DNA of 26,093 bases, taken from positions 1 to 26,093 of the forward strand of contig QMQV01000012.1 of NCBI GenBank assembly GCA_003649085.1. Direction: 5' to 3'. Positions 1-7,805 of the stretch are shown here, one piece after another (position 1 is the stretch's first letter; each line of letters opens with the position of its first letter). The position numbers and the translations under genes were made by a program. The stretch comes from Thermoproteota archaeon (lineage in GTDB: Archaea; Thermoproteota; Methanomethylicia; Methanomethylicales; B66-G16). Under the pieces are notes generated by a model. That model was not told the DNA's origin, ran no database searches, and worked only from the letters and a program-made list of their open reading frames with translations.

Positions 1-390
1 ATCTTAATAAGATCTGAGATTTACGAACCAGATATAGTAGTCGTCTTAGATCCATATCTGCCATTTTCAATAAATGTCGCTGAAGGATTAAAGGATGGTG
101 GTACTGCTGTTGTCAATAGCAAGCGTCCAATATCAGAGTTTGTAAACTACTTCAAGAATGCTGGAAAAGTAGCTGTCGTTGACGCTACTAAGATTGCAGT
201 TGAGGAGCTTAAAGTGCCTATAACGAATACTGCTATCCTTGGAGCTATTGTGAGAGCTACAGGGCTTGTGAAACTTGAATCTATTGAAGGTGTCGTTAAG
301 GAAAGATTTCGTGGTGAGATAGCTGAGAAGAATATTAGGGCGGTTAAGAGAGCTTATCAAGAGACTAACGTAGTTGAGGTTAAGAGGTGA
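1..390 (+). CDS. porG: Pyruvate/2-oxoacid:ferredoxin oxidoreductase gamma subunit, C-terminal part (5' end outside window)
   Basis: The frame is open from the first base to a TGA at 388-390 and encodes the last 129 residues of a gamma subunit. The readable part includes a stretch in the style DIVVVLDPYL, then NTAILGAIVRATGLV and a closing segment rich in K/E (KERFRGEIAEKNIRAVKRAY), all typical of the C-terminal domain of PorG/VorG proteins. In the family this subunit packs with alpha, beta and delta to form the enzyme that interconverts pyruvate plus CoA with acetyl-CoA, CO2 and reduced ferredoxin in the cytoplasm. The stop overlaps the GTG start of the delta subunit by three bases, so the four genes are translationally coupled in the order gamma-delta-alpha-beta. 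The N-terminus and the promoter lie to the left of the window. Substrate class is inferred from the alpha and beta subunits that follow. Confidence 0.9.
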   Translation: MLIRSEIYEPDIVVVLDPYLPFSINVAEGLKDGGTAVVNSKRPISEFVNYFKNAGKVAVVDATKIAVEELKVPITNTAILGAIVRATGLVKLESIEGVVKERFRGEIAEKNIRAVKRAYQETNVVEVKR

Positions 391-698
391 GGTTGTTGTC
401 AAGCTCTAAGAAACTACCTGGCTGGCGTGAACTGCCCATAGGCATTATGAACGTTAACCCTGGAAGCTCTGTTAACTATGATGTCGCTTCTTGGAGGACA
501 TTTAGGCCGGTGATAGATCAGTCGAAGTGCACTAAGTGTTCATTGTGTTGGGTCTATTGCCCAGATGCCGCTGTTGAAATTAAGAAAGTTGATGGAGGGG
601 AGGTCTTCGAAATTAACTACAAGTTCTGTAAAGGTTGTGGTATTTGTGAGAGCGTGTGTCCAATTAAGGCTATAAAGATGGTTGAGGAGGTGGCCTAA
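387..698 (+). CDS. porD: Pyruvate:ferredoxin oxidoreductase delta subunit (2x[4Fe-4S] ferredoxin)
   Basis: This 103-residue protein carries two ferredoxin cluster motifs: C48-x2-C51-x2-C54-x3-C58 and C81-x2-C84-x2-C87-x3-C91, each ending in CP. This is the usual arrangement of the delta subunit, which relays electrons from the TPP and [4Fe-4S] centre of the beta subunit to external ferredoxin. The N-terminal tail before the first cluster (PGWRELPIG, then WRTFRPVID) is typical of separate PorD subunits rather than free ferredoxins. The GTG start overlaps the porG stop as GTGA and has a GAGGT SD-like sequence just upstream (376-380). The gene ends directly against porA, whose ATG is the next base. 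Identification is firm; only the exact first codon is open, since no other well-placed start is visible. Confidence 0.93.
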   Translation: MRLLSSSKKLPGWRELPIGIMNVNPGSSVNYDVASWRTFRPVIDQSKCTKCSLCWVYCPDAAVEIKKVDGGEVFEINYKFCKGCGICESVCPIKAIKMVEEVA

Positions 699-1895
699 AT
701 GGCACAAGCTCAAGTTCAGGTTAAGAGATTGCCATTAGCTGGGTACGAAGCAGCAGCTCATGCCGTCAAAATGGCTGATGTCGATGTTATAGCTGCTTAC
801 CCTATAACACCTCAGACCAACATTGTTGAAGAACTGGCGACTATGGTTGCTAACGGTGAGTTAGATGCCGAATATGTTCACGTTGAATCAGAGCACTCCG
901 CGATAAGTGCGGTAGTAGGAGCTTCGCTTACCGGCGCTAGAGTCTTCACGGCTACTTCTTCTCAGGGGCTAGCCTTGATGCATGAAATACTCTTCATAAC
1001 AGCCACAGCCAGGGCACCTGTTGTTATGGCTGTTGTAAACCGAGCGTTATCAGGACCTATCAATATTTGGAATGATCACAGTGATGCTATGGCTGAAAGA
1101 GATACGGGGTGGATACAGCTTTGGGCTTTAAACGCCCAAGAAGTCTTCGATACCATTTTACAAGCTTATAGGATAGCTGAAGACAATAGCGTGCTGTTGC
1201 CAGTCATGGTCAATCTGGATGGTTACATACTTGGGCATACGGTAGAAGCTGTGGAATTGCCTGATGAAAAGCTTGTTAAGGATTTCGTGCCTTCAAGGCC
1301 TCTTCAAAACAGGCTTTCGCTTAAAACTTGCTACACGGTAGGCGTAATGGGTAACCCTGACTACTACTATGAAATGAAGTATCAAGCCATCGATGCTCTC
1401 GAAAGGTCAGCCGATGTCATTAAGAAAGTCGGTGAGGAGTTTGGAGAAGTGTTTGGTAGAAGGTATAAGCCTCTTGACCTTTATTATGTTGAAGACGCCG
1501 AAGCATTATTAATATCGATGGGTTCTACGGCGGGGACCGCTTTAGCAGCTGTTAAGAGGATGAGAAAGCGTGGTGAAAAAGTCGGTCTTGTTAGGATTTG
1601 GATGTACAGACCATTTCCGGTTAAGGAGTTAAGAGACGTGCTTAAAGGCGTTAAAGCCGTTGGCGTCGTAGACAGAGCTACGTGCCCAGGCGCTATTGGA
1701 GGACCCGTCTTTGCCGATATCGCTACGCTGTTCTCAAATGACAGGGAAAAGCCCTTGCTAAGGGACTTTATAGCTGGCTTAGGCGGCAGGGACATACGTA
1801 TTGAAGACTTTGAGTACATGCTTAATAAGACTTTAGAAGCTGCTAAGACTGGCATAGTTGATAAAATTTGTGATTACGTTGGGTTGAGGTGGTAG
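699..1895 (+). CDS. porA: Pyruvate:ferredoxin oxidoreductase alpha subunit
   Basis: The 398-residue product has the usual length of an alpha subunit from a four-subunit PFOR. Visible family motifs are AYPITPQT (residues 33-40) and HVESEHSAISAVVGAS (61 on), both in the pyrimidine-binding domain that activates the thiamine diphosphate, followed by ATSSQGLALM. A transketolase C-terminal-like segment contains LLISMGSTAGTA and VGVVDRATCPGAIGGP. Known role: with beta it forms the catalytic unit that cleaves or makes pyruvate. The ATG at 699 directly follows the porD stop, and a GAGGAGG-type SD lies at the end of porD (684-690). The stop region overlaps the SD of porB. In an anaerobic archaeon the complex may run toward pyruvate for carbon fixation or toward acetyl-CoA for catabolism; sequence alone does not say which. 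Confidence 0.94.
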   Translation: MAQAQVQVKRLPLAGYEAAAHAVKMADVDVIAAYPITPQTNIVEELATMVANGELDAEYVHVESEHSAISAVVGASLTGARVFTATSSQGLALMHEILFITATARAPVVMAVVNRALSGPINIWNDHSDAMAERDTGWIQLWALNAQEVFDTILQAYRIAEDNSVLLPVMVNLDGYILGHTVEAVELPDEKLVKDFVPSRPLQNRLSLKTCYTVGVMGNPDYYYEMKYQAIDALERSADVIKKVGEEFGEVFGRRYKPLDLYYVEDAEALLISMGSTAGTALAAVKRMRKRGEKVGLVRIWMYRPFPVKELRDVLKGVKAVGVVDRATCPGAIGGPVFADIATLFSNDREKPLLRDFIAGLGGRDIRIEDFEYMLNKTLEAAKTGIVDKICDYVGLRW

Positions 1896-1897
1896 CT

Positions 1898-2815
1898 GTG
1901 GCTCAGCTATTTAAGAATTTAAAGGAGTTACCTAGGGAGGAATATCTCGCTTCAGGCCATAGGATGTGCCCAGGTTGCATGTCAGCTTTAGCTGTGCGAT
2001 TAATACTTAAGGCTACGAAGGGCAACACCATCGTGGTAACACCTACAGGCTGCTTAGAAGTAGCAACTACAACATATCCAGATACTGCTTGGAGAGTGCC
2101 TTGGGTCCACATAGCTTTTGAAAACGCTGGCTCTGTGGCATCTGGTGTCGAAGCTGCCTTAAAGGCATTGAACCGTAAAGGCAAAACTGATGAAAAACCC
2201 CACGTGATAGCTATTGGAGGAGATGGCGGTACCGCTGACATAGGCTTTCAGGCGTTGAGTGGTTTATTAGAGCGTTGGCACGATGTTGTCTACATATGCT
2301 ATGATAATGAAGCTTACATGAATACAGGCATTCAAAGAAGCTCTGTTACCCCATATGGAGCTTCGACTACAACGACGCCTGCAGGAAAGAAGTCTATCGG
2401 AAAACCCACTAGAAAAAAGGACTTAGTAGCCGTAGCAGTTGCCCACGGCATACCATATGCAGCCACTGCTATACCCTCTTACCCACTTGACTTAGTAAAT
2501 AAAGTCGTTAAAGCTATGGAAGTTGAGGGACCAGCTTTCATACACGTGCTTTGTCCATGTCCACCTGGCTGGCGTTTTCCAGAGAAGCTTGCAGTTGAAG
2601 TCGGAAAGCTCGCTGTACAGACAGGTCTATGGCCGCTATATGAAGTTGTTAACGGAGAGTACAAGCTGACAGTACCCGTTCCTAAGAGAAAACCTGTTGA
2701 AGAGTACCTTAAGCTTCAGGGCAGATTTAAGCACTTAACTCAAAAGGAGATAGCTGAAATACAGCGCTACGCAGATGAATTAGCTAAAAAGTTTGGCTTA
2801 GGACCAGTAGGCTAA
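1898..2815 (+). CDS. porB: Pyruvate:ferredoxin oxidoreductase beta subunit (TPP-binding)
   Basis: The product is 305 residues, normal for the TPP-binding beta subunit. It has C24-x2-C27, C52 in TPTGCLE, and a late cysteine in VLCPCPPGW, which together supply the [4Fe-4S] ligands. It also has the TPP/Mg motif GGDGGTADIGFQ and a following YDNEAYMNTGIQRS loop. The loop with TPYGAST and TPAGK resembles pyruvate-type enzymes, so pyruvate rather than a branched-chain oxoacid is the likelier substrate. A GTG at 1889 is possible, but the SD GAGGTGG (1886-1892) overlaps it; the GTG at 1898 sits about six bases after this SD and was chosen. It begins two bases after the porA stop. This gene closes the por operon; the next gene starts ten bases later. 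Confidence 0.93.
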   Translation: MAQLFKNLKELPREEYLASGHRMCPGCMSALAVRLILKATKGNTIVVTPTGCLEVATTTYPDTAWRVPWVHIAFENAGSVASGVEAALKALNRKGKTDEKPHVIAIGGDGGTADIGFQALSGLLERWHDVVYICYDNEAYMNTGIQRSSVTPYGASTTTTPAGKKSIGKPTRKKDLVAVAVAHGIPYAATAIPSYPLDLVNKVVKAMEVEGPAFIHVLCPCPPGWRFPEKLAVEVGKLAVQTGLWPLYEVVNGEYKLTVPVPKRKPVEEYLKLQGRFKHLTQKEIAEIQRYADELAKKFGLGPVG

Positions 2816-2824
2816 GACGCTGAA

Positions 2825-3373
2825 ATGCGTAAGATAATAACCCTTACAACATTCCTACTTATTTTGTTAGCTATTGGTATTGGACTTGGAGCATGTGTTA
2901 AAGCTGCCCTGAATACGGATGTTCCGCTAGCTGCTGTGCCGACTGGCAGCATGGAGCCTACGATAGCTAAAGGCTCTTTATTAATAATTCAAGGAATAGC
3001 GCCAAAAGATGTGAAGGTAGGAGATATAGTTGTTTATAAGCTTCCATACGCAAGGAGGTACACCATACTCTTCGTATTTAGCTACTACGTGCCCTCACCC
3101 ATTGTCCATAGAGTTATAGCAAAAACTGTAGTTAATGGGGAATACTACTTTTTGACAAAAGGAGATGCCAATTCCATTCCAGATCAAAACCCACTAGATG
3201 TTAACACATGGCTTCGAGGAGAAGATATTTTAGGTAAGGTGCTCTTCACGATACCTTACATTGGCTACTTCTATTTATGGGCTAAAACCCCCATAGGCAC
3301 TATAGTAATAGCTGCGATAATAGTGATTTTGGCAGCTTCACTAGTTTTTAATGAAGCAAAAGAAAAACACTAG
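2825..3373 (+). CDS. Signal peptidase I, archaeal/ER type (S26B)
   Basis: The 182-residue product has an N-terminal membrane segment (about residues 4-27) and a C-terminal one (about 155-176) around an extracytoplasmic catalytic domain. The catalytic serine is S42 in VPTGSMEPT. The second catalytic position is H95 in PIVHRV, where bacterial enzymes carry lysine; this Ser-His form is typical of archaeal and eukaryotic (Sec11-like) signal peptidases. The third box is LTKGDANSIPD (110-120), with D114 and D120 as the acidic residues. The enzyme removes signal peptides from Sec-exported proteins. It begins ten bases after porB and could be co-transcribed, though no functional link to pyruvate metabolism is known. 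A short T-run (3374-3378) follows the stop and may help termination. Confidence 0.9.
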   Translation: MRKIITLTTFLLILLAIGIGLGACVKAALNTDVPLAAVPTGSMEPTIAKGSLLIIQGIAPKDVKVGDIVVYKLPYARRYTILFVFSYYVPSPIVHRVIAKTVVNGEYYFLTKGDANSIPDQNPLDVNTWLRGEDILGKVLFTIPYIGYFYLWAKTPIGTIVIAAIIVILAASLVFNEAKEKH

Positions 3374-3432
3374 TTTTTCAAATAACGCTTTACGATTCTG
3401 AAAAAGCAAAACTTTAAGCAGTAGGAGTTAAC

Positions 3433-3440
3433 TTTATATA
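3433..3440 (+). promoter_or_regulatory. TATA box of the TBP gene
   Basis: TTTATATA, preceded by purines and C, lies about 26-30 bases before 3463. A transcript starting there would have almost no leader before the ATG at 3468. This placement favours 3468 over the GTG at 3456, which would sit upstream of the predicted transcript start. Confidence 0.6.
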
Positions 3441-3467
3441 GTAACACCTCTCGAGGTGCGCAATGCC

Positions 3468-4052
3468 ATGGCTATTTTTAGTAGCGTATTGAGTAGGGGA
3501 AGCAAGCCTTCTGTAAAAATAGAAAACGTCGTCGCTTCAGTCACGCTTAACCAGTCAATAGACTTGGATGTCATAGCAAACAACGTGCCTGGCGTTGAGT
3601 ATAACCCCGAACAGTTTCCAGGTCTAGTATATAGGGTTTCAAAGCCGAGAACGGCTACCTTGATCTTTAGCTCGGGCAAGATGGTTTGTACAGGTGCAAA
3701 ATCTGAAAAAGATGTTCATAGCGCTGTTAAGAAGATTATTAAGTCATTGAAAGAAAGGGGCATTGTAATCATAGGAACTCCTGAAATCGAGATTCAAAAT
3801 ATAGTTGCTTCAGCTAACTTAAACGCTGAAGTTAACCTGGAAAAGGCAGCGATGCTGCTTGAAAACGTTATGTACGAACCTGAACAGTTTCCAGGCTTAA
3901 TTTATAGAATGAGCGACCCTAAGGTTGTCTTACTAATCTTTAGCTCCGGTAAAATGGTTTGCACAGGCGCTAAGAGGGAAGAACAGGTTTATGAGGCTGT
4001 GAACAAGATCTACAATAAGTTGAAGGAATTGGGGGTATTGTACGAGGCTTAG
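3468..4052 (+). CDS. tbp: TATA-binding protein (TBP), general transcription factor
   Basis: The 194-residue product shows the two direct repeats that form the TBP saddle. Each repeat carries an EQFPGL(V/I)YR segment and then [14 protein letters not shown], and the two copies are nearly identical at those positions. Each also begins with a VASxxLN strand (VVASVTLNQ and IVASANLNA). TBP binds the promoter TATA box and with TFB recruits RNA polymerase in archaea. The start ATG 3468 was chosen over the in-frame GTG at 3456 because of the TATA box at 3433-3440; a GAGGTG sequence lies at 3453-3458. The 3' end shares four bases with the convergent MBL-fold gene. The gene appears monocistronic. Confidence in the family is very high. 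Confidence 0.96.
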   Translation: MAIFSSVLSRGSKPSVKIENVVASVTLNQSIDLDVIANNVPGVEYNPEQFPGLVYRVSKPRTATLIFSSGKMVCTGAKSEKDVHSAVKKIIKSLKERGIVIIGTPEIEIQNIVASANLNAEVNLEKAAMLLENVMYEPEQFPGLIYRMSDPKVVLLIFSSGKMVCTGAKREEQVYEAVNKIYNKLKELGVLYEA

Positions 4053-4741
4053 GGATACACGTATACCGAGCCTTTCTTAATGACTACGACCTTCATATCA
4101 GGTAATTCTTTACTGGCTATTTCTGAAAATTCATATAGATCTCTCTCGTCATCTGTATGATAAGGTATGGCTATTTTCGGCTTAACGAGCTTGGCTATTT
4201 CAACGCCAGCTTTTGGAGAAGCTCCTGGAGCTATGCCGACGGTGCATAGTGCTATATCGGGGTTATGTTGGCCTACCTCGCTCATTTCAGGCGTTGGTTG
4301 GCTGTCGCTGGCATGATATATTGAAACCCCATCACATTTCAATAACACCGTTACTGGAAGATGTGCTGGATGCTTGCTCTTAAAAGCTAATATCTTGACA
4401 TCCAAGACATCATACGAAGTTCCTGGCCTAAGCTCAAGAAGTTTTTCACTCGCAACATATTGTCTCGTCTCGCTATAAACTGGCACTGAACAGCATAGGT
4501 ATGGCTTGTACTTTATCGATAACTCTTTGACTATTTTAGGGTCGTAGTGGTCAAAGTGTTCATGAGTTATTATCAAGATGTCTACTTTCGTGAAAACATC
4601 GGGCTTAACTTCATAAGGATCGAAGACTATGATCGTGCCATTAGACGTTTTGACCACGACACCAGAGTAGTCGTTAAACCACGTTAAGGCTACCTGACCT
4701 TTCCCTAACTCTTTACTCATAATGTCTTTAAACCACGACAA
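4049..4741 (-). CDS. MBL-fold metallo-hydrolase (UlaG/UPF0173-like)
   Basis: This 230-residue protein has the metallo-beta-lactamase signature THEHFDHYD, with H60, H62, D64 and H65 as metal ligands. It opens with the strand pattern [17 protein letters not shown] common to this branch, and later has [18 protein letters not shown] and IPYHTDD, which supply the other expected histidines and aspartate. The compact form without an extra RNA-binding domain fits the UlaG-like or UPF0173 group of cytoplasmic metal-dependent hydrolases; the substrate cannot be told from sequence. The TTG start at 4741 has a GAGGGG SD six bases upstream (4748-4753); ATG 4720 is an alternative. Its end overlaps the end of the TBP gene by four bases, the two stops sharing TTAG. 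Confidence 0.85.
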   Translation of the reverse strand: MSWFKDIMSKELGKGQVALTWFNDYSGVVVKTSNGTIIVFDPYEVKPDVFTKVDILIITHEHFDHYDPKIVKELSIKYKPYLCCSVPVYSETRQYVASEKLLELRPGTSYDVLDVKILAFKSKHPAHLPVTVLLKCDGVSIYHASDSQPTPEMSEVGQHNPDIALCTVGIAPGASPKAGVEIAKLVKPKIAIPYHTDDERDLYEFSEIASKELPDMKVVVIKKGSVYVYP

Positions 4742-4806
4742 GCTAAACCCCTCTTCACCAAAACTTTAGCGGATTTCTCCTAAATAGCTGTTGTCAACCG
4801 ACTATG

Positions 4807-5901
4807 TTACATTATTGGAATTAAGGGAACAGCGCTTAGCCCGCATATGAAGAGAGCTGCTACGAATAGTGCTTTACGAGATTTTTCTAAAGGTGATACG
4901 TCGTCTAATGGACCCGGGTGCGCTACTCTTGACATCAACAAGATTACTAACAGTGCCATAGGCCAATAGCCTAACAATACCAACACAACTATCGAAACCA
5001 TTGATAATAGCCTATGGCCAGTATTGCCTACAACGGCTCTAGCCATATGCCCTCCATCTAGCTGAGCTGCTGGAAGAGTGTTTAAGAATGTAACTAAGAA
5101 GCCTATCCAGGATGCTAATAGAACTGGGTGCATGACTAAGACGTAGCCATCCAGAGGGACGAGGGATCTGACAAGCAACATCACCATCAAGGGAGGAATC
5201 AACGGTGTTAAACCTGTAGCCATTTCTTGCGGGATCATCCTCGATAGGCTTAAGCCTATTAACGCAGCTATTATTGAAAGAAAGAAGCTTACTATTGGTC
5301 CACTAAACCCTATATCGAAAAGTTGATCTCTATTTACTATGGGGCTCTCTTGAAATATTATTGCTCCAAAGGTGCCAAAGCCGTAGGGAAAGGGGGGTCC
5401 AGGTATGAAGTATGGTAGGCTTGCCTCAACTCTGTGAACACTTGAAAGTAGCTTATGTCCCAATTCGTGCAATCCAAGTATCAGCATTAACATTACAGCG
5501 TAGAGTACTGCGCCAGTGAAAACAGCAGCTTCTCCAAAAATCTTGCTATATAGTGGACCTGACGTTATGGCTATCCCTGAGTACATTACTGTGACGACTG
5601 TTATCAAAAAGAGAACTAAGTTCCATATGGGTTTTCGACGCTTTCTTAAAGGTCTTCTAAAGATTCTTATTATGAGCTTGCCCTTATCCCTTCTTAGGAA
5701 TGGTAGCACGTCTTTATCCTTAATTGAGAAGTAAAGGTTGAGAAAGCTGTTTTTCGTTTCACATCCTTCAGCCAATATGAAGGTGGGTACGCCGAAGTCC
5801 ATGTAGCTTTCTACAACTGGAAAGAACTTCTTAACTTCTTTCTCAAGCTCTATGAAAAGCGCTGTATCTATTCCTCCGGGCTCTACGAAAACGCTAGCCA
5901 G
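4807..5901 (-). CDS. Site-2 protease-like intramembrane metalloprotease (M50), likely CTG start
   Basis: The membrane core contains HELGH (zinc ligands plus catalytic Glu, H112/E113/H116 counted from the ATG at 5802) and a second motif, LNTLPAAQLDGGHMARA, matching the NPxxxLDG box of S2P proteases. Several hydrophobic segments surround these. Family members cleave substrates within or near the membrane. The first ATG is at 5802, but the frame stays open to 5907. The 33 extra residues (including VEPGG, ELEKEVKKFFPVVESY) read as protein and resemble the N-terminal domain of archaeal members. No ATG, GTG or TTG exists in that extension. A CTG at 5901 follows GGTGA (5908-5912) by six bases, and a TATA-like sequence at 5941-5955 predicts transcription from about 5922. 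I therefore place the start at CTG 5901; a canonical start at 5802 cannot be excluded. Confidence 0.78.
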   Translation of the reverse strand: MASVFVEPGGIDTALFIELEKEVKKFFPVVESYMDFGVPTFILAEGCETKNSFLNLYFSIKDKDVLPFLRRDKGKLIIRIFRRPLRKRRKPIWNLVLFLITVVTVMYSGIAITSGPLYSKIFGEAAVFTGAVLYAVMLMLILGLHELGHKLLSSVHRVEASLPYFIPGPPFPYGFGTFGAIIFQESPIVNRDQLFDIGFSGPIVSFFLSIIAALIGLSLSRMIPQEMATGLTPLIPPLMVMLLVRSLVPLDGYVLVMHPVLLASWIGFLVTFLNTLPAAQLDGGHMARAVVGNTGHRLLSMVSIVVLVLLGYWPMALLVILLMSRVAHPGPLDDVSPLEKSRKALFVAALFICGLSAVPLIPIM

Positions 5902-5940
5902 TTTTCTTCACCAGCTTTTTTGATTAACAGGATTACGTAG

Positions 5941-5955
5941 AAATCTTAAAAGTTT
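5941..5955 (-). promoter_or_regulatory. TATA-like element upstream of the S2P-like gene
   Basis: Read on the minus strand this is AAACTTTTAAGATTT. Its centre lies about 26 bases before position 5922, upstream of the GGTGA at 5912-5908 and the CTG at 5901, so it fits a short-leader transcript of the protease gene. Confidence 0.4.
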
Positions 5956-5994
5956 GCTGATTTCAATAGAGAACTTTGAGGGAAGTGGAGGGTT

Positions 5995-6489
5995 TTGCAA
6001 AAGGCGGAGTTTATCATAAGGGAGTTTAAGCCTACAGACTTAAACGACGTGGTCAGCATTAACAGGAAGTGCTTACCTGAAAACTACGCTCCGTCGTTTT
6101 TCCTAGAGCATCACTATGAAAACCCAAAGATATTCCTTGTGGCTGAAGTTGACGGTAAGATAGCGGGCTACGTCATGTGTAGGATGGAGTTTGGATTATC
6201 CAACTTTAAGAAAATGTTTGCTCGAAAGGGGCATGTGATATCCCTAGCTGTGCTAGACGAGTATCGTAGAAGAGGCATTGGTTATGCGCTTATGAAGGAA
6301 GCAATGAAAAATATGGCGGAAAGCGGAGCGTCAGAAGTGTACTTGGAAGTTAGGGTAAGCAATCATCCGGCTATAAGCTTGTATAAAAAGCTTGGCTTTA
6401 AACCTGTAAAGGTCATTAATAGGTATTACGCAGATGGAGAAGATGCTTATTTAATGGCTGTTGAGCTTAAGGAGACCACGCCTACTTAA
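5995..6489 (+). CDS. N-terminal protein acetyltransferase, Ard1/RimI type (GNAT)
   Basis: This 164-residue GNAT protein carries the acetyl-CoA pyrophosphate-binding loop RRRGIGYA (residues 91-98). It also has the archaeal Ard1 hallmarks RKGHVISLAVLDEYR just before it and YLEVRVSN.PAISLYKKLGF after it, ending with a YYADGEDAYLM segment. The archaeal family acetylates N-termini of newly made proteins. The TTG at 5995 is the only start after an in-frame stop at 5977; a GGAGGG sequence (5987-5992) lies very close to it, an unusually short SD spacing of two bases. The gene diverges from the S2P-like protease and converges on the radical SAM gene, with which it shares the four bases TTAA at the stops. 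Assignment to the Ard1/RimI group is firm. Confidence 0.9.
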   Translation: MQKAEFIIREFKPTDLNDVVSINRKCLPENYAPSFFLEHHYENPKIFLVAEVDGKIAGYVMCRMEFGLSNFKKMFARKGHVISLAVLDEYRRRGIGYALMKEAMKNMAESGASEVYLEVRVSNHPAISLYKKLGFKPVKVINRYYADGEDAYLMAVELKETTPT

Positions 6490-7673
6490 GCCTCTAACTT
6501 ACATTTTTCTTCAAACTGCTTCATCGTATGCAGTCCAAGTAGATGTAGGTTCCCAACGTTAACACGCCTTAAGTGCCGCTTTGCCACTAAGTAACATCTA
6601 ATAGCTTGTTTCAATGGCGTTATCGGTAGCGACGACATGTAGAAAGTTGGGTAAAACACCAATAGGCTATAGGGTATCTGATCATCTAACTTTGCTATGA
6701 ACTGAGCAATGGCTTCGACTTCTTGTTCATCGACATAGCCTGGTACTAACAATGTCGTAGCGTTTAAAACTGGGACTTCAGGTCTCTCCTTGTAGAACTT
6801 CTTGTAGATTAGCTCAAAGTTTTCATAAGCTCTTTTATTTGAAACTCCTGATAACGCTATGCTTAAGGCTTCTGAAAATGCCTTTAAATCGAACTTTATG
6901 TTGCCACCGCTTACTAAAGCGTAGTAAGCAGCTTGTTCAACAAGTTTTGGATTGCCACAGCCATTCCATTCAAAACATATCCTCAAGATTCTATTGGATT
7001 TCTCAATCAACTGCCTTGATAAGTTTAAGGCGAAGGGAAGGCTGGGCTCTGGAGACCCTCCAAAGAAGCAGACACATGATATGGAAGGGTCTTTTAAGAC
7101 TTCATATAACGCGTGGCTAACACTGTATATAGGAGCTCTTTCAACGTTTTTATGTGAAAAGTTTTGGCAGAATAAGCATGAAAAGTTGCATCCATAGAAG
7201 AAGACAGCGTAGTTGTAATACCCGTATTCAGGTCCAGGCGTATAAGAGTATTTAGGGTAGCCAGCTCCCGTAGCTGGGCAGAACCATGCAGCACAACAGT
7301 TTGTTATTTGCGGGTCTTTGTAAGCGTACATAGCTGCTGATGTGGGTGTTGAAAGTGAAATAAGTTTGCCATCTACGTTCTTCTTAAGGCCACAGTATCC
7401 AACTTCGAATTCTCCCAACTGACATTCATTTGAGCATAACATGCACTTTATTCCTTTAGGTGTCTTTGGCGGTGTTGGTGGAAGGCCATACTTGGATCTT
7501 ACCTTAGCGTGTGTTTCAAGAGCTAGAGGTATTGAGGCTTTGGGGTTATCTCTTATGCAGTCTAAGCAAATGTCTAGAGGGTGAGAGATTAAGCTGTCCT
7601 CTTTTCCACAGACTCTACACTTTGACTTTCTAAGCGTAAAGCCATGGCTTAGTAACAAGCTTGACCAGCTCAA
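6486..7673 (-). CDS. Radical SAM protein, PflA-like (COG1180-like), with N-terminal cysteine clusters
   Basis: The 395-residue product has the radical SAM motif C162-x3-C166-x2-C169 inside FFYGCNFSCLFCQN, followed by the FFGGSPEPS glycine-rich SAM-binding segment. Upstream are two more cysteine groups. C19-x2-C22 with C36-x2-C39 looks like a zinc ribbon, and C77-x2-C80-x3-C84-x9-C94 resembles the N-terminal cluster of PflA/AmrS-like proteins. A C126-C127-x4-C132 group follows (NCCAAWFCPATG). Homologues are uncharacterised or called pyruvate-formate-lyase-activating-like; the substrate is unknown and no glycyl-radical enzyme lies nearby. The TTG at 7673 is the only reasonable start before an upstream stop; its first residues (MSWSSLL) are weakly supported. 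The 3' end overlaps the acetyltransferase gene by four bases. Confidence 0.82.
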   Translation of the reverse strand: MSWSSLLLSHGFTLRKSKCRVCGKEDSLISHPLDICLDCIRDNPKASIPLALETHAKVRSKYGLPPTPPKTPKGIKCMLCSNECQLGEFEVGYCGLKKNVDGKLISLSTPTSAAMYAYKDPQITNCCAAWFCPATGAGYPKYSYTPGPEYGYYNYAVFFYGCNFSCLFCQNFSHKNVERAPIYSVSHALYEVLKDPSISCVCFFGGSPEPSLPFALNLSRQLIEKSNRILRICFEWNGCGNPKLVEQAAYYALVSGGNIKFDLKAFSEALSIALSGVSNKRAYENFELIYKKFYKERPEVPVLNATTLLVPGYVDEQEVEAIAQFIAKLDDQIPYSLLVFYPTFYMSSLPITPLKQAIRCYLVAKRHLRRVNVGNLHLLGLHTMKQFEEKCKLEA

Positions 7674-7749
7674 TATGAAAAGGGCTATTTTAGAAGAAAA
7701 AGTTATTTGACTTTGCTGTTAATGGGCTCATAGTATCTTGTGAAAACGC

Positions 7750-7757
7750 TTTTATAT
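7750..7757 (+). promoter_or_regulatory. TATA box of the thioredoxin gene
   Basis: TTTTATAT lies within what would be the 5' end of the longest reading frame (from GTG 7740). It predicts a transcript start near 7779. This means the longest ORF start cannot be the one used from this promoter, and it supports the TTG at 7806. Confidence 0.6.
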
Positions 7758-7805
7758 GGCGAGAAAACATGGACTCTCTATCGGCTAGCGGAGGATTACG
7801 TAAAC

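Noticed and set aside
1484..1855. Minus-strand open frame antisense to porA
   Set aside because: Serine- and alanine-rich shadow of an unmistakable coding region on the other strand.
387..2815. Alternative reading of the four-subunit enzyme as a 2-oxoisovalerate or 2-oxoglutarate oxidoreductase
   Set aside because: Alpha and beta motifs fit pyruvate-type enzymes better, though substrate preference cannot be proven from sequence.
3456..4052. TBP internal duplication as a recent gene duplication
   Set aside because: The two-repeat structure is the normal, ancient architecture of all TBPs.
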